Shown: positions 9,880 to 18,519, counted from the stretch's first letter. The stretch: DNA of 64,000 nt from Methanogenium marinum (GCF_028912405.1 NZ_JAKELO010000002.1:1373276-1437275), one strand, 5' to 3'. Numbers and translations are program-made. The notes: generated by a model not told the origin, from the sequence alone.

Positions 9880-10581
9880 TTACAGAAATTTTTTCATCTC
9901 GCACCTGACTGGAGGGAAAAAAGAGACACAGAGGATGGCAACACCCCCAAATATAAGGGAAAGGCCACAGATCAGGGTATTCGAACACCCGGAATATATC
10001 AAATATATGGGAAGGATACCTGATACAAGCCCGAATAAAATATAAGATCCAGCAATAAAAAGGAGAAATCCGACTAAAACTGAGGCCCAATGGAAGATAC
10101 GATTTTTCCCGGTCCACCTTGCATAAACAAAGCAGAGGAAAAAAATAACAGCAAGAGCCATCAACAACATTTCAGAAGGCGAAGAAAGCTCAAGGGAAAA
10201 CATATTTTCAAAATAATTCGGCATATATCTGTGTGGGAATCCACCAAAAATGGGCCAGAACCAGCCTTGCAGTTCATCCCACATTCCATCAGCAAGTTGA
10301 TGAGAGAGCATGCCTGCTGCAACAAAGAGAAGGCCTGGATGCCGCCATTTTATCAGGATAATGACCCCCAGAAGAGCAACAAGGGCACAGACGGTCAGAC
10401 TGTGAAAGAAGATCCGGCCGTATCCTATGCTTGGCAGAAAGATATGCCCAAGTGGTTTATCGATGATGTCCGGGAGGAGACTGCCTATGGCACAATAGAT
10501 AATGGCCCGGCAGTCCTTTGTAAGATACAAAAGAAAAATTCCAAGCGTAATCCCAATTAAAAGATGGACTGCAGGAAGCAC
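9880..10581 (-). CDS. Membrane-bound metal-dependent hydrolase-like protein (YdjM/DUF457 type)
   Basis: A 233-residue polytopic membrane protein with about six helices. Its N-terminus has the family's conserved order: an early His (AVHLLIG), SLLPDIIDKPLG, FFHSL and SHQLADG. In the YdjM/DUF457 group these His and Asp residues are thought to bind metal, and the substrate is unknown. The ATG at 10581 opens directly into the family motif, which supports this start. It lies on the same strand as moaB but 344 bases away, so it is probably a separate unit. Confidence 0.72.
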   Translation of the reverse strand: MLPAVHLLIGITLGIFLLYLTKDCRAIIYCAIGSLLPDIIDKPLGHIFLPSIGYGRIFFHSLTVCALVALLGVIILIKWRHPGLLFVAAGMLSHQLADGMWDELQGWFWPIFGGFPHRYMPNYFENMFSLELSSPSEMLLMALAVIFFLCFVYARWTGKNRIFHWASVLVGFLLFIAGSYILFGLVSGILPIYLIYSGCSNTLICGLSLIFGGVAILCVSFFPPVRCEMKKFL

Positions 10582-10925
10582 GGATTCTTTCCCCCGTATG
10601 TTCTTGTCATATTCTTCTGATTCCTTTCTGGTATTCTTTTTCCAGTCATTTTCATTTCTGTTTGTGGCTGGTCAGTTTTTTTGTTTACTATAAATGTCAA
10701 AATACCAAGTTGACTTTTATTGGTTTTTGTGTGATGGCCACATGCATCATGCGGGTTTCACATGAAAGAACACTGTTAATTCAGGGAAAATTATCATTAT
10801 CCTCTTCTCCAAAAGAGGCCTCACCATAAAAACCAGACACCGTCAATGCTAATCGCAAATGGTACGGACGTACACATATATAATGTAATTCAGGTAGGTG
10901 CCCACAAGAAAGTAACCCATCTATG
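10582..10925. promoter_or_regulatory. Spacer upstream of the YdjM-like gene
   Basis: 344 bases with no convincing coding potential between the moaB stop and the YdjM-like start, both on the minus strand. The stretch 10660-10730 is AT-rich and probably holds the promoter for the downstream gene. An AT-rich motif CACATATATAATG (10873-10885) lies near the moaB end. No clear hairpin was seen. Confidence 0.3.
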
Positions 10926-11414
10926 TTACTTATTCGCGTGTGTGACGATATGCCGCATCTCAGGGAGAATCAGTTTCAGCATCGCAAGCCGTACAGCGGA
11001 TGTGGAACCAGGAATACAGAAGACCGCGCGCCTGTCAATGATGCCTGCTGATGCCCGGGATAGAAGAACCCGGGTTCCTACTTCTTCTAAACTGAACATT
11101 CTGAAGAGTTCACCAAATCCATCCAGGGTCTTTTCGAAGAGTGGGGCTACTGCCTCTATCGTGCAGTCATCATGTGTGATCCCTGTACCACCATTAATAA
11201 TGACGCAGGGTGCTTCCAAAAGTGCCTCCTGAAGTGCAATCCGAATGGCATCTATCTCATCCGGTACAACCCGATAAAAGGTGACAGGAATATCTGCTGC
11301 TTCACTGAGCTCTTTAATCACAGCCCCGGATATATCCTCATCTTCTGAACGAGAGGTTGAAACAGTAATCACTGCACTCATAAGAGTGACGTCACTGAGA
11401 TGGGTTGGGTCCAT
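10926..11414 (-). CDS. moaB: Molybdenum cofactor biosynthesis protein MoaB/MogA type
   Basis: A 162-residue molybdopterin-binding protein that probably adenylylates molybdopterin before metal insertion, for molybdo- or tungsto-enzymes such as formylmethanofuran or formate dehydrogenase. Visible signatures are VITVSTSR near the N-terminus, the GGTGIT loop followed by an acidic residue, the DGFGELFR segment, and the C-terminal IPGSTSAV loop. Length matches MoaB. The ATG at 11414 has no ribosome site, so the transcript may be leaderless. It borders the origin region, and its promoter lies in the first bases of that region. Confidence 0.9.
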   Translation of the reverse strand: MDPTHLSDVTLMSAVITVSTSRSEDEDISGAVIKELSEAADIPVTFYRVVPDEIDAIRIALQEALLEAPCVIINGGTGITHDDCTIEAVAPLFEKTLDGFGELFRMFSLEEVGTRVLLSRASAGIIDRRAVFCIPGSTSAVRLAMLKLILPEMRHIVTHANK

Positions 11415-11601
11415 ACTAATGATGATTGTATTGTAACCTTTTCAGAATATCGGTTATAGTTTTTCAACTGCACATCCCTGCAACCATGAAAAAATTTCTA
11501 CCAACAATAAAATCACAGTTATTCATCTGAATAATCTGGAGACAAAGAATTGAAGGGAAATGTTAGGACTGAAAGAAAAATAGTGTGAAAATTTATTCAA
11601 T

Positions 11602-12147
11602 CTTTTTTTGAGAAAGGGGAGGGGAAGGAAAATTACGAAAATTTTTTTTTGAGCTTTTTTTGAGACAGAAAGGAATGGGCTGAGAGAAAGGGGAGGGAAA
11701 GGAAAAGTACGAAAATTTTTTTTGAGCTTTTTTTGAGACAGAAAGGAATGGGCTGAGAGAAAGGGGAGGGGAAGGAAAAGTACGAAAATTTTTTTTGAGC
11801 TTTTTTTGAGACAGAAAGGAACGGCCTGAGAGAAAGAGGGGGAGGAAAAGTACGAAATTTTTTTTGAGTGTTTTTTTGAGACTGAAAGGAATGGGCTGAG
11901 AGAAAGAGGAGCGGAAGGAAAAATACGGAAAATTTTTTTGAGTGTTTTTTTGAGACTGAAAGGAATGGGCTGAGAGAAAGAGGAGCGGAAGGAAAAATAC
12001 GAAAAATTTTTTTTGAGCGTTTTTTTGAGACAGAAAGGAATGGACTGAGAGAAAGAGGAGCGGAAGGAAAAGTACGAAAAAAAATTTAGCTTTTCTTTGC
12101 GACAGAAAGGAAGGGGCTGAGAGGAAGGGGAAGGGAAGGAAAAATTG
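11602..12147. repeat. Tandem array of seven ~73 bp purine-rich units
   Basis: The anchor TACGAAA or TACGGAA recurs at 11634, 11708, 11781, 11851, 11924, 11998 and 12073, giving steps of 74, 73, 70, 73, 74 and 75 bases. Each unit has two T-runs split by GAGC, GAGT or GAGCG (TTTTTTGAGCTTTTTTTGAG), then about 45 bases that are almost all purine on the plus strand (key words GACAGAAAGGAATGGGC, TGAGAGAAAG, GGAAGGAAAAGTACGAAA). No unit keeps an open frame. There are no spacers, so it is not a CRISPR array. It sits between moaB and the ORB elements of the putative origin. Confidence 0.9.
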
Positions 12148-12216
12148 GAATAAAGATCGAAATCTGATGAATTTATGAATTCAATTTATTTTTTCATGGA
12201 GAAGAATTATGAGATA

Positions 12217-12235
12217 CCTTTGTTTCCTATGGAAG
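12217..12235 (-). repeat. ORB-like element, degenerate (left-pointing)
   Basis: CCTTTGTTTCCTATGGAAG, the complement of a TTCC-N3-GGAAA core followed by a shortened G-string. It has the same polarity as the element at 12411. The core centre TAT and the short C-run make it the weakest of the four elements upstream of cdc6. Confidence 0.55.
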
Positions 12236-12410
12236 TCTAATATGTGAATTGGTTATTCAATTGATTTACTCGTTATTAGAACGATAAAAATTTAAAAAAT
12301 GATTATATATCTTCTATTTTTTTAAAATTTGGATCTAAAAAAGAAATTTTATTAAAAATTTTAGAATTTTTTTTCGTATTCATTTTTATATGATCAAAAA
12401 ATGGGAGAGA

Positions 12411-12432
12411 CCCCTTTATTTCCATTGGAAAA
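12411..12432 (-). repeat. ORB element (left-pointing)
   Basis: CCCCTTTATTTCCATTGGAA: on the minus strand this is TTCCAATGGAAAT followed by AAAGGGG, matching the archaeal origin recognition box (TTCCANTGGAAAC plus a G-string). It forms the left member of the inner inverted pair around the AT-rich stretch. Confidence 0.82.
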
Positions 12433-12668
12433 GAATTTTGGTGTCATACACTCCTGTTAAATTATTAAAAAAATGTGCATTTTTTTTCAAAAATAACGGT
12501 TTTATCAAATTTGTACTTTCATGATCAACTTTGTTGCTCAATCACCCTTTCCAAACATTGTTGTACATTATTGAAGTACTTTATATATTATGAAAAAGAG
12601 ATCATTAAATGGCTTTTCTTGTTGTAATTTTAAAAGCATGTCTGCTTTTCTCCCACACAAAATTTTCA
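12433..12668. other. Candidate duplex unwinding element
   Basis: About 235 bases of very AT-rich DNA enclosed by inverted ORB elements. It has several T- and A-runs (TTTTTTTTCAAAAATAACGG, ATATATTATGAAAAAG) and no open frame. Position and composition fit the unwinding element of an archaeal origin; function is inferred. Confidence 0.55.
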
Positions 12669-12693
12669 GTTCCAATGGAAATTAAGGGGTGGG
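12669..12693 (+). repeat. ORB element (right-pointing)
   Basis: GTTCCAATGGAAAT followed by TAAGGGGTGGG. It has the same core as the element at 12411 in opposite orientation, so the two face each other across 12433-12668. Confidence 0.82.
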
Positions 12694-12807
12694 ACCCAAA
12701 AGAAGGAAAAAAAGTAAAAAATTTTTGAAAATTATTCAATTATTTCGGCTTATTATTAATTTAGAGAGTCATTATGCTATTTTTACAAAAATGCTCATTT
12801 TTTAATT

Positions 12808-12830
12808 GTTCCAGTGGAAACAAAGGGGTG
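12808..12830 (+). repeat. ORB element, best match (right-pointing)
   Basis: GTTCCAGTGGAAAC followed by AAAGGGGTG. This is an essentially perfect archaeal ORB/mini-ORB sequence, with dyad core TTCCAGTGGAA and an intact G-string. It is the clearest single piece of evidence for Orc1/Cdc6 binding here. Confidence 0.88.
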
Positions 12831-13818
12831 TAAAGAAATTTTTTGACCGAAAAGAAAGGCTAAAAAATTATAGAATCCTTTTAAAAACGTTTTTTTTTAA
12901 ATCTAACACGAATTTATTGGTTTAAAAAAAAAGGAAATTTTTTTTACTTTTTTTATAAAAATACAGAAAGAGATTGGAAGAAATTGCGGCATCTAGAAAT
13001 GTGGTATGTTAAATTGTGACATATTGGATTCCTTCCTCCTCCTGATCTTTCGATCAGACATTTGATCAGACAACAATTCCCCTCTCATCAAAAAAACTCA
13101 AAACCCTTCCCACCTGTTATGCCATATAGCTATTCAACAGTATATAGCCATTCAACAGACAACAAGAAATCATAGAATATATATTCCATATTTTCATCAC
13201 ATATTTTACCTGACGTAACTGACCAAAATATTTTCAGCATTTGTCTGGTACTTCTGTCCTCCCCTCCCCTCTCCTCAACTTTCCAGATTTCATCAAAATA
13301 TTTTCAGCACCCAAAAACTTTCAGTATCATGATTGTCCCCCATCTTTTACTCTCAGACCAATCAGTTTTCATCTTCCATAGTTCATCCTTTCATAATCCA
13401 TCCTTTCATAATCCATCTCCATCATCACACCCTTTCCTTCTCAAAGTCTGTAATTTCCAATAAGGGAAAAATGAAACCCCAAAAAAAATTAAAATAACTG
13501 TTTTTTGGCACAAAAATGGAATTCTAAGTGAATTTTTGCTGCAAGATGCCAAAAAAAGGGTTAATAATTGATGAAAATCGTCTCAGATAAATTATCTTAG
13601 ATATAGGTTGATCATTCTTCCCGGATTTAATGCGACAATTGTTGTGTGTTATTCATCTGATATAATAGTGAAAATGCTACACATATTCAAAATAAACAAA
13701 AAACACAAAAGCATTTAGCGCTCCTGATATGGATCTCACTCTGTTTCCCAGTGCTTCAGTCTGCTTTCCCCCTCAGAAAACCAACCCAGAAAGATACCTT
13801 TAGTATAGGTCCCATCCA

Positions 13819-13857
13819 GATACATATATCCAATGGAAATACCGCATGGGGAGGTGA
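13819..13857 (+). promoter_or_regulatory. cdc6 promoter, ORB-like half element and ribosome site
   Basis: A TATA-like TACATATAT (13821-13829) is followed at once by TCCAATGGAAATACC (13829-13843) and GGGG at 13848-13851, which resembles an ORB with a changed spacer. A strong ribosome site GGGAGGTGA (13849-13857) lies nine bases before the cdc6 ATG. If the ORB-like site is real it would place Orc1/Cdc6 binding on its own promoter. Confidence 0.5.
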
Positions 13858-13866
13858 CGAATTCAG

Positions 13867-15213
13867 ATGGGGAACGATCATGATACATCAGATAACACAT
13901 ATGGAAACCGTGAAGATGCAGAGGATTCACCCGAAGAGGGAGAGAATTCTTCAATAGGACTTTTTCAGAAATATCTTAAAGATAGATCAATTTTTAAAAA
14001 CCGGGAAGTGCTTAGGCACTCATACCGTCCACATATATTGCCACACCGGAAGGAGCAGATGGATACGATTGCATCTATCCTTGCGCCATCCATTCGGAAT
14101 GAAACACCGTCAAATATTCTGATTTATGGAAAGACCGGAACCGGGAAGACAGCTTCTGTTCGTTATGTCGGCGCAGAACTGGAGAAAGCCTGTGGCTCAG
14201 TTGGTGTGGAATGCAATGTTGTGCATCTCAACTGCGAAATAATCGATACTCAGTATCGGGTATTTGCACAGATAGCGACTCTCCTTGAAGACGGTGAAGG
14301 GCGATCATCTGATCGGCCCCGTTCCAATATCCCAATGACCGGTTGGCCAACGGATCAGGTATATACCGAACTCAAAAATCTCATAGAGGCAATTGGTGGT
14401 GTCCATATCGTCGTACTTGACGAGATTGACAAACTGGTCAAAAAATCCGGAGATGAGACGCTGTACAACCTTTCGCGTATCAATTCTGAACTGAAAAAAG
14501 CGAAGGTCTGTATTGTAGGCATCTCCAATGATCTTCTCTTCACCAGCTATCTGGATCACCGTGTGCTCTCGTCCCTTTCTGAAGAGGAGATTGTCTTCCC
14601 TCCCTATAATGCACCACAACTAGTAGATATTCTCCAGCAGCGTGCTGATTATGCATTTAATGAAGGTGTTCTCGATGAGAATGTCATCCCGCTCTGTGCG
14701 GCACTGGCGGCTCAGGAACATGGGGACGCCCGTCGGGCGCTGGACCTCCTGCGGGTATCCGGTGAACTTACGGAACGCAAAAATGCAGAGATAGTTACAG
14801 AAAAACATGTTCGTGAGGCCCGTAACAAAATTGAAGCCGACAGTCTCATTGAATGTGTTAAGACACTGCCCACCCAGTCAAAAGCGGTGCTCTATGCAAT
14901 GCTGCTTTTTCCCGAAATGGACAAACAGGTATTCACCTCCGGAGAAGTGGTTCAGGTATACCGCGATGTTGCCCTGGCGCTTGACCTTGATGTTCTTACC
15001 CACCGGCGCATCACTGATCTCATCTCAGAGCTTGATATGCTCGGTGTCATTAAGGCACGCCTCGTTTCGCGCGGGCGCTATGGGCGGACGAAAGAGATGT
15101 GGTTTGGTGCCAGAACGAAGAAGATTCTTGAGACACTTCAGCAGGAAGACCGTTTTACAGATGAACGGCTGAATCAGATTGATATATCTCGCTTTAAAAC
15201 ATTATTCCGGTGA
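13867..15213 (+). CDS. cdc6: Orc1/Cdc6 replication initiator
   Basis: AAA+ ATPase that binds ORB elements and loads MCM helicase at the origin. At 448 residues it has an acidic, poorly conserved N-terminus (about 1-35), then the family start (IFKNREVLRHSYRPHILPHR), Walker A (IYGKTGTGKTAS), Walker B (VVLDEIDKL), sensor 1 (GISNDL) and sensor 2 (HGDARRALDLLR). A C-terminal winged-helix DNA-binding domain follows (about 330-448). The start at 13867 is fixed by GGGAGGTGA nine bases upstream. The origin region lies directly upstream, and the stop overlaps the GTG start of the next gene by 4 bp. Confidence 0.96.
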   Translation: MGNDHDTSDNTYGNREDAEDSPEEGENSSIGLFQKYLKDRSIFKNREVLRHSYRPHILPHRKEQMDTIASILAPSIRNETPSNILIYGKTGTGKTASVRYVGAELEKACGSVGVECNVVHLNCEIIDTQYRVFAQIATLLEDGEGRSSDRPRSNIPMTGWPTDQVYTELKNLIEAIGGVHIVVLDEIDKLVKKSGDETLYNLSRINSELKKAKVCIVGISNDLLFTSYLDHRVLSSLSEEEIVFPPYNAPQLVDILQQRADYAFNEGVLDENVIPLCAALAAQEHGDARRALDLLRVSGELTERKNAEIVTEKHVREARNKIEADSLIECVKTLPTQSKAVLYAMLLFPEMDKQVFTSGEVVQVYRDVALALDLDVLTHRRITDLISELDMLGVIKARLVSRGRYGRTKEMWFGARTKKILETLQQEDRFTDERLNQIDISRFKTLFR

Positions 15214-15713
15214 ATAAAAACATGGACGCCAAAGACTGGCTGCTCCTTCGTATTCTCGAAGAGGACAGCACACAGGAGTTGAGTGAGGTGGCAGACCTCA
15301 CTGACCTGACTGAAGCCGAGGTTGAAGACCGTGTCAGTGCCATGGAGGATGACAGGATCATTCGCGGCTACTGCGCGAGTATAGACTGGGAGAAGGCAGG
15401 CGAAGGAGTGGCTGCGGCGACCGTGAATCTGAAAGTAACACCTGAACGTGATTTTGGGTACGATCGTATTGCAGAGCGCATTGCCCGGTTTCCTCAGGTC
15501 AGTTCTCTTCGCCTCATCAGTGGTGAATACGATTTTGAAATTCGTGTGACCGGCAGAAATATCCAGGATATAACCCGGTTTGTCTCAGAACAGATTGCAC
15601 CGATGGAGCAGATTCGTGAAACCGGTACTATTCTTGTGATGAAGAGCTACAAGGAGAATGGGAGAATACTATATGACAGAAAAGAGGGAGAACGCCTCCT
15701 GTTCTCATTTTAG
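15210..15713 (+). CDS. Lrp/AsnC-family transcriptional regulator
   Basis: A 167-residue DNA-binding regulator: an N-terminal helix-turn-helix (about 10-60; LSEVADLTDLTEAEVEDRVSAMEDDRII) and a C-terminal ligand-binding RAM-like domain (about 70-150). The GTG at 15210 overlaps the cdc6 stop as GTGA; an ATG at 15222 is a possible alternative. It is followed within 10 bases by an aminotransferase. That pairing suggests it senses an amino acid and controls the neighbour; this is inference from context. Confidence 0.87.
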   Translation: MNKNMDAKDWLLLRILEEDSTQELSEVADLTDLTEAEVEDRVSAMEDDRIIRGYCASIDWEKAGEGVAAATVNLKVTPERDFGYDRIAERIARFPQVSSLRLISGEYDFEIRVTGRNIQDITRFVSEQIAPMEQIRETGTILVMKSYKENGRILYDRKEGERLLFSF

Positions 15714-15722
15714 GGTGTAATT

Positions 15723-16880
15723 ATGAGAGATTTTATTTCAGCACGAACCCACAATATTCCACCATCCGGTATCCGTCGGTTCTTTGATATTGTGCAGGAG
15801 ATGGACGATGTGATCTCACTTGGTGTCGGTGAACCTGACTATGCGACACCGTGGGTTGCCTGTGAGGCAGGAATTGCCTCCGTTGAACAGGGTCAAACAT
15901 CCTACACTTCAAACCGTGGCCTGCCCGCCCTGCGGACTGAGGTATCACGTTATCTTGGAAAGCGTTTTGGTATTCAGTATCATCCGGAAGATGAGATGGT
16001 TATTACGACCGGGGCATCCGAAGCACTTGACATTGCCATTCGGACGGTCACTGACCCGGGTGATGAGATTCTCATCGCTGATCCTTCCTATGTCTCATAC
16101 TCTCCAGGTGTCATGCTCTCAGATGGCGTGCCGGTGCGGGTGCCCTGCCGGATGGAGGATGAATTCCGGTTGACTCCTGACGCCCTGATGGAGAAAATTA
16201 CCCCGAAGTCAAAGGCTGTCATCTGCAATTTCCCAAATAATCCGACCGGGGGAGTGATGTCACGGGAGGACTATCGTGGTATAGCAGAGATCATCTGTGA
16301 CCATGACTTGCTCTTAATATCGGATGAAATCTACACTGAGATGACCTACGACGGTGAGATGACAAGCGCAGTTCAGGCAGAGGGTCTCCGGGAACGCACG
16401 ATTCTTATTAATGGATTTTCTAAGGCATATGCGATGACCGGATGGCGTGTTGCCTATTTGTGTGCTCCGAAAGAACTCTGTGACGCGGCACTCAAAATTC
16501 ATCAGTACGTGATGCTCTCGGCACCGACCATGAGTCAGTACGCGGCAGTAGGTGCTCTGAAGAATGCTGACCTCGACCGTGAAGAGATGGTGACTGAGTA
16601 CCAGATGCGCCGCAACCTCTTTGTCCGGGGTTTAAATCGCATCGGCCTCACCTGCCATTTGCCCCGCGGGGCGTTTTATGCCTTCCCCTCAATTAAGGAA
16701 TTTGGTCTTTCTGACGTTGAATTTGCTGAAAGACTCTTAATTGAGCATCATGTGGCAGTGGTGCCGGGCAGTGTCTTTGGTCCGTCCGGAGCAGGGCACC
16801 TGCGTTGTTCTTATGCAATATCCCGTGAAGATCTGCGTGAGGCGGTCAGGCGAATTGAGGCATTTACGACTTCATTGTGA
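15723..16880 (+). CDS. PLP-dependent class I aminotransferase (aspartate/aromatic type)
   Basis: Fold-type I aminotransferase of 385 residues. Motifs in order: LGVGEPDYATP near the N-terminus, the cofactor-contacting TTGASEALD, NFPNNPTGG, the Asp/Tyr pair in ISDEIYTEM, and the Schiff-base lysine in NGFSKAYAMTGWR, followed by the C-terminal arginine region (LRCSYA). The substrate is probably aspartate, aromatic or branched amino acids and cannot be resolved here. It is co-transcribed with the Lrp regulator (9-base gap), with a short GGGTG ribosome site. A run of eight T (near 16902-16910) follows the stop and may terminate the cdc6-lrp-aminotransferase unit. Confidence 0.92.
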   Translation: MRDFISARTHNIPPSGIRRFFDIVQEMDDVISLGVGEPDYATPWVACEAGIASVEQGQTSYTSNRGLPALRTEVSRYLGKRFGIQYHPEDEMVITTGASEALDIAIRTVTDPGDEILIADPSYVSYSPGVMLSDGVPVRVPCRMEDEFRLTPDALMEKITPKSKAVICNFPNNPTGGVMSREDYRGIAEIICDHDLLLISDEIYTEMTYDGEMTSAVQAEGLRERTILINGFSKAYAMTGWRVAYLCAPKELCDAALKIHQYVMLSAPTMSQYAAVGALKNADLDREEMVTEYQMRRNLFVRGLNRIGLTCHLPRGAFYAFPSIKEFGLSDVEFAERLLIEHHVAVVPGSVFGPSGAGHLRCSYAISREDLREAVRRIEAFTTSL

Positions 16881-16966
16881 TGTATAATTTATCTCAAGAC
16901 CCTTTTTTTTCCACAGGAAATCATCACATGTTGGGAATAGGAATCATAGATATCATATAGAGTATA

Positions 16967-16989
16967 CCCCCTTGTTTCCACTGGAAAAC
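16967..16989 (-). repeat. ORB element (left-pointing) downstream of the cdc6 operon
   Basis: CCCCCTTGTTTCCACTGG then AAAAC. The complement reads TTCCAGTGGAAACAAGGGGG, a near-perfect ORB. Polarity matches the elements at 12217 and 12411. Confidence 0.82.
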
Positions 16990-17170
16990 TGGTGGTCAGT
17001 GCAATGGTAAAAGATGTATTATTTGAGTCTTTTTCTCTTTTGCGTCGCTAAAAATCAGATTTTTTCTGTGGGCTGTGTCTGGGTGATACGAGTGTGTGGT
17101 AGCAGGATGCGGGGGCTAAATATTCGCCTTCTTTCGTTGTCAGACATAAAGCATTTCGATCGGTTTCAAA

Positions 17171-17192
17171 CCCCTGCATTTCCACTGGAAAA
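17171..17192 (-). repeat. ORB element (left-pointing) upstream of purA
   Basis: CCCCTGCATTTCCACTGGAA. The complement has the TTCCAGTGGAAAT core and a GGGG string separated by TGCA. It is in the same orientation as the copy 200 bases to its left. Confidence 0.75.
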
Positions 17193-17278
17193 ATCCAGTA
17201 TTCATTTCAACACGATTTATTTCAGACCCGATTGTAAGGTTTATGTGCTCGGTGTTCCAATGGTTATTTGATTGAATA

Positions 17279-18280
17279 ATGAGCTGCACAATCATCGTCG
17301 GTGGGTTTTTTGGAGATGAAGGGAAGGGCAAAATCGTTGCCCATGTTGCCCATAAGGACAAACCGTCCATCATCTCCCGAGGAGGAGTCGGCCCGAATGC
17401 CGGCCACACAGTGAAAGTCGGAGAAAAAGAGTATGGCGTGCGGATGATTCCATCCGGTTTTGTCTTTCCGGATGCACGTCTTTTTATCGGCACAGGTGTG
17501 CTGGTTGATCCCAGAGTTCTGAAACAGGAAATAGAGTACGTCGGGGTTGAAGGGCGAATATTCATCGATGGGCGTTGCACAATAATTGAGGAGAAGCATA
17601 TCGCGCTGGACCGTGCTGATGAACACCTCTCTAAGACCATCGGTTCCACCGGAACCGGATGCGGCCCTGCAAATGTCGACCGGGTGCAGCGGGTTGCAAC
17701 GCAGGCAAAGGATGTGCCTGAACTTGCACCGTACATCATTGATGCTGCCCAGGAGGTCAACGATGCCTTGGATCGTGGCGAAACTGTCCTTTTGGAAGGA
17801 ACACAAGGCTTTGGTATCTCTCTCTATTTCGGCACCTATCCCTTTGTTACCTCAAAAGACACCTCAGCATCTCAGATTGCGGCTGACAATGGTGTAGGGC
17901 CGACTCGAATTGATGATGTCATCGTTGTTTTTAAGGCATATCCGACACGTGTCGGCGAAGGACCATTCGGGACAGAGATGACCAAAAAGGAGTCGCATGA
18001 ACTTGGTATCGAAGAGTTTGGTACTGTCACTCACCGCGAACGCCGTATCGGCTGCTGGGATGGGAAGATGGCGCGCTACTCTGCGATGATCAACGGATGC
18101 ACCATAGGTGCTATCACGGGTATTGACAATGTTGATGAGGCATGCTATGGTGCAACCGAGTACAGTCAGCTGACCGAGAAGGCGCTCGCTTTCATCCGGC
18201 AGGCAGAAGAGGATATAGGTGTTCCCGTCAAACTCATCTCAACAGGACCGGAGATGACGCAGATCATCGATATAAGGTAA
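17279..18280 (+). CDS. purA: Adenylosuccinate synthetase
   Basis: Joins IMP and aspartate, driven by GTP, to form adenylosuccinate on the way to AMP. The 333 residues match the short archaeal form. The phosphate-binding loop GGFFGDEGKGK (residues 8-18) has Phe where most enzymes have Trp. Downstream are NAGHTVKVG with the catalytic His, the IMP-binding segment TGSTGTGCGPA (as STGTGCG), and EGTQGFGIS. The ATG opens straight into the conserved first strand and no ribosome site is visible, so the transcript may be leaderless. Confidence 0.95.
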   Translation: MSCTIIVGGFFGDEGKGKIVAHVAHKDKPSIISRGGVGPNAGHTVKVGEKEYGVRMIPSGFVFPDARLFIGTGVLVDPRVLKQEIEYVGVEGRIFIDGRCTIIEEKHIALDRADEHLSKTIGSTGTGCGPANVDRVQRVATQAKDVPELAPYIIDAAQEVNDALDRGETVLLEGTQGFGISLYFGTYPFVTSKDTSASQIAADNGVGPTRIDDVIVVFKAYPTRVGEGPFGTEMTKKESHELGIEEFGTVTHRERRIGCWDGKMARYSAMINGCTIGAITGIDNVDEACYGATEYSQLTEKALAFIRQAEEDIGVPVKLISTGPEMTQIIDIR

Positions 18281-18287
18281 AAAATCA

Positions 18288-18491
18288 ATGAAGATGGAAA
18301 CAATTGAGATCCTCTGTTGTCCGGTATGCAGGGGAGATCTCGTGCTGACTTCGTTTAAGGCGGTGGAAACGGAGGAGGGTACCACTGATATCATCACCGG
18401 TGTTCTCCGGTGTGATGCATGTGGCATAAATTATCCAATTGCAGAGGGGATTCCAAATCTCCTTCCGCAAGAAAAGAAAACGGACCAATAA
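18288..18491 (+). CDS. Trm112-like / UPF0434 zinc-ribbon protein
   Basis: A 67-residue single-domain protein with two cysteine pairs: CCPVCRG near the N-terminus and CDACG near residue 46, followed by INYPIAEGIPNLL. This is the Trm112/YcaR fold; in eukaryotes and some archaea Trm112 activates several methyltransferases. The ATG at 18288 is seven bases after the purA stop; a second ATG at 18294 is equally possible. It is probably co-transcribed with purA and the genes that follow. Confidence 0.83.
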   Translation: MKMETIEILCCPVCRGDLVLTSFKAVETEEGTTDIITGVLRCDACGINYPIAEGIPNLLPQEKKTDQ

Positions 18492-18519
18492 GATCCATAA
18501 TGGGGGAGAGTGGCACTCT

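Larger units (their letters stand above)
12148..13866. other. Putative chromosomal replication origin (oriC), AT-rich and gene-free
   Basis: 1.7 kb without a gene, directly upstream of orc1/cdc6, very AT-rich between about 12240 and 13000. It contains four ORB-like elements, listed separately: two with the G-string pointing left (12217, 12411) and two pointing right (12669, 12808). The pairs enclose an AT-rich stretch (12433-12668) that would serve as the unwinding element. Further right are short direct repeats: ATATAGCTATTCAACAG at 13124 and its near-copy at 13142, and CCTTTCATAATCCAT twice at 13387 and 13402. Archaeal origins commonly pair inverted ORBs with an adjacent cdc6 gene, so the assignment follows established pattern, but activity is inferred. 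Confidence 0.82.
16881..17278. promoter_or_regulatory. Spacer with T-run terminator, two ORBs and purA promoter
   Basis: 398 bases without a gene. It holds a T-run terminator just after the aminotransferase (16902-16910), two ORB elements of the same polarity (16967 and 17171, listed separately), and the purA promoter region near 17210-17260. It may be an outlying part of the origin. Confidence 0.5.

Noticed and set aside
11602..12147. CRISPR array
   Set aside because: The ~73 bp units are contiguous with no unique spacers, and no cas genes are in the window.
17253..17266. ORB-like GTTCCAATGG before purA
   Set aside because: Only half of the dyad is present (followed by TTATT), without a G-string.
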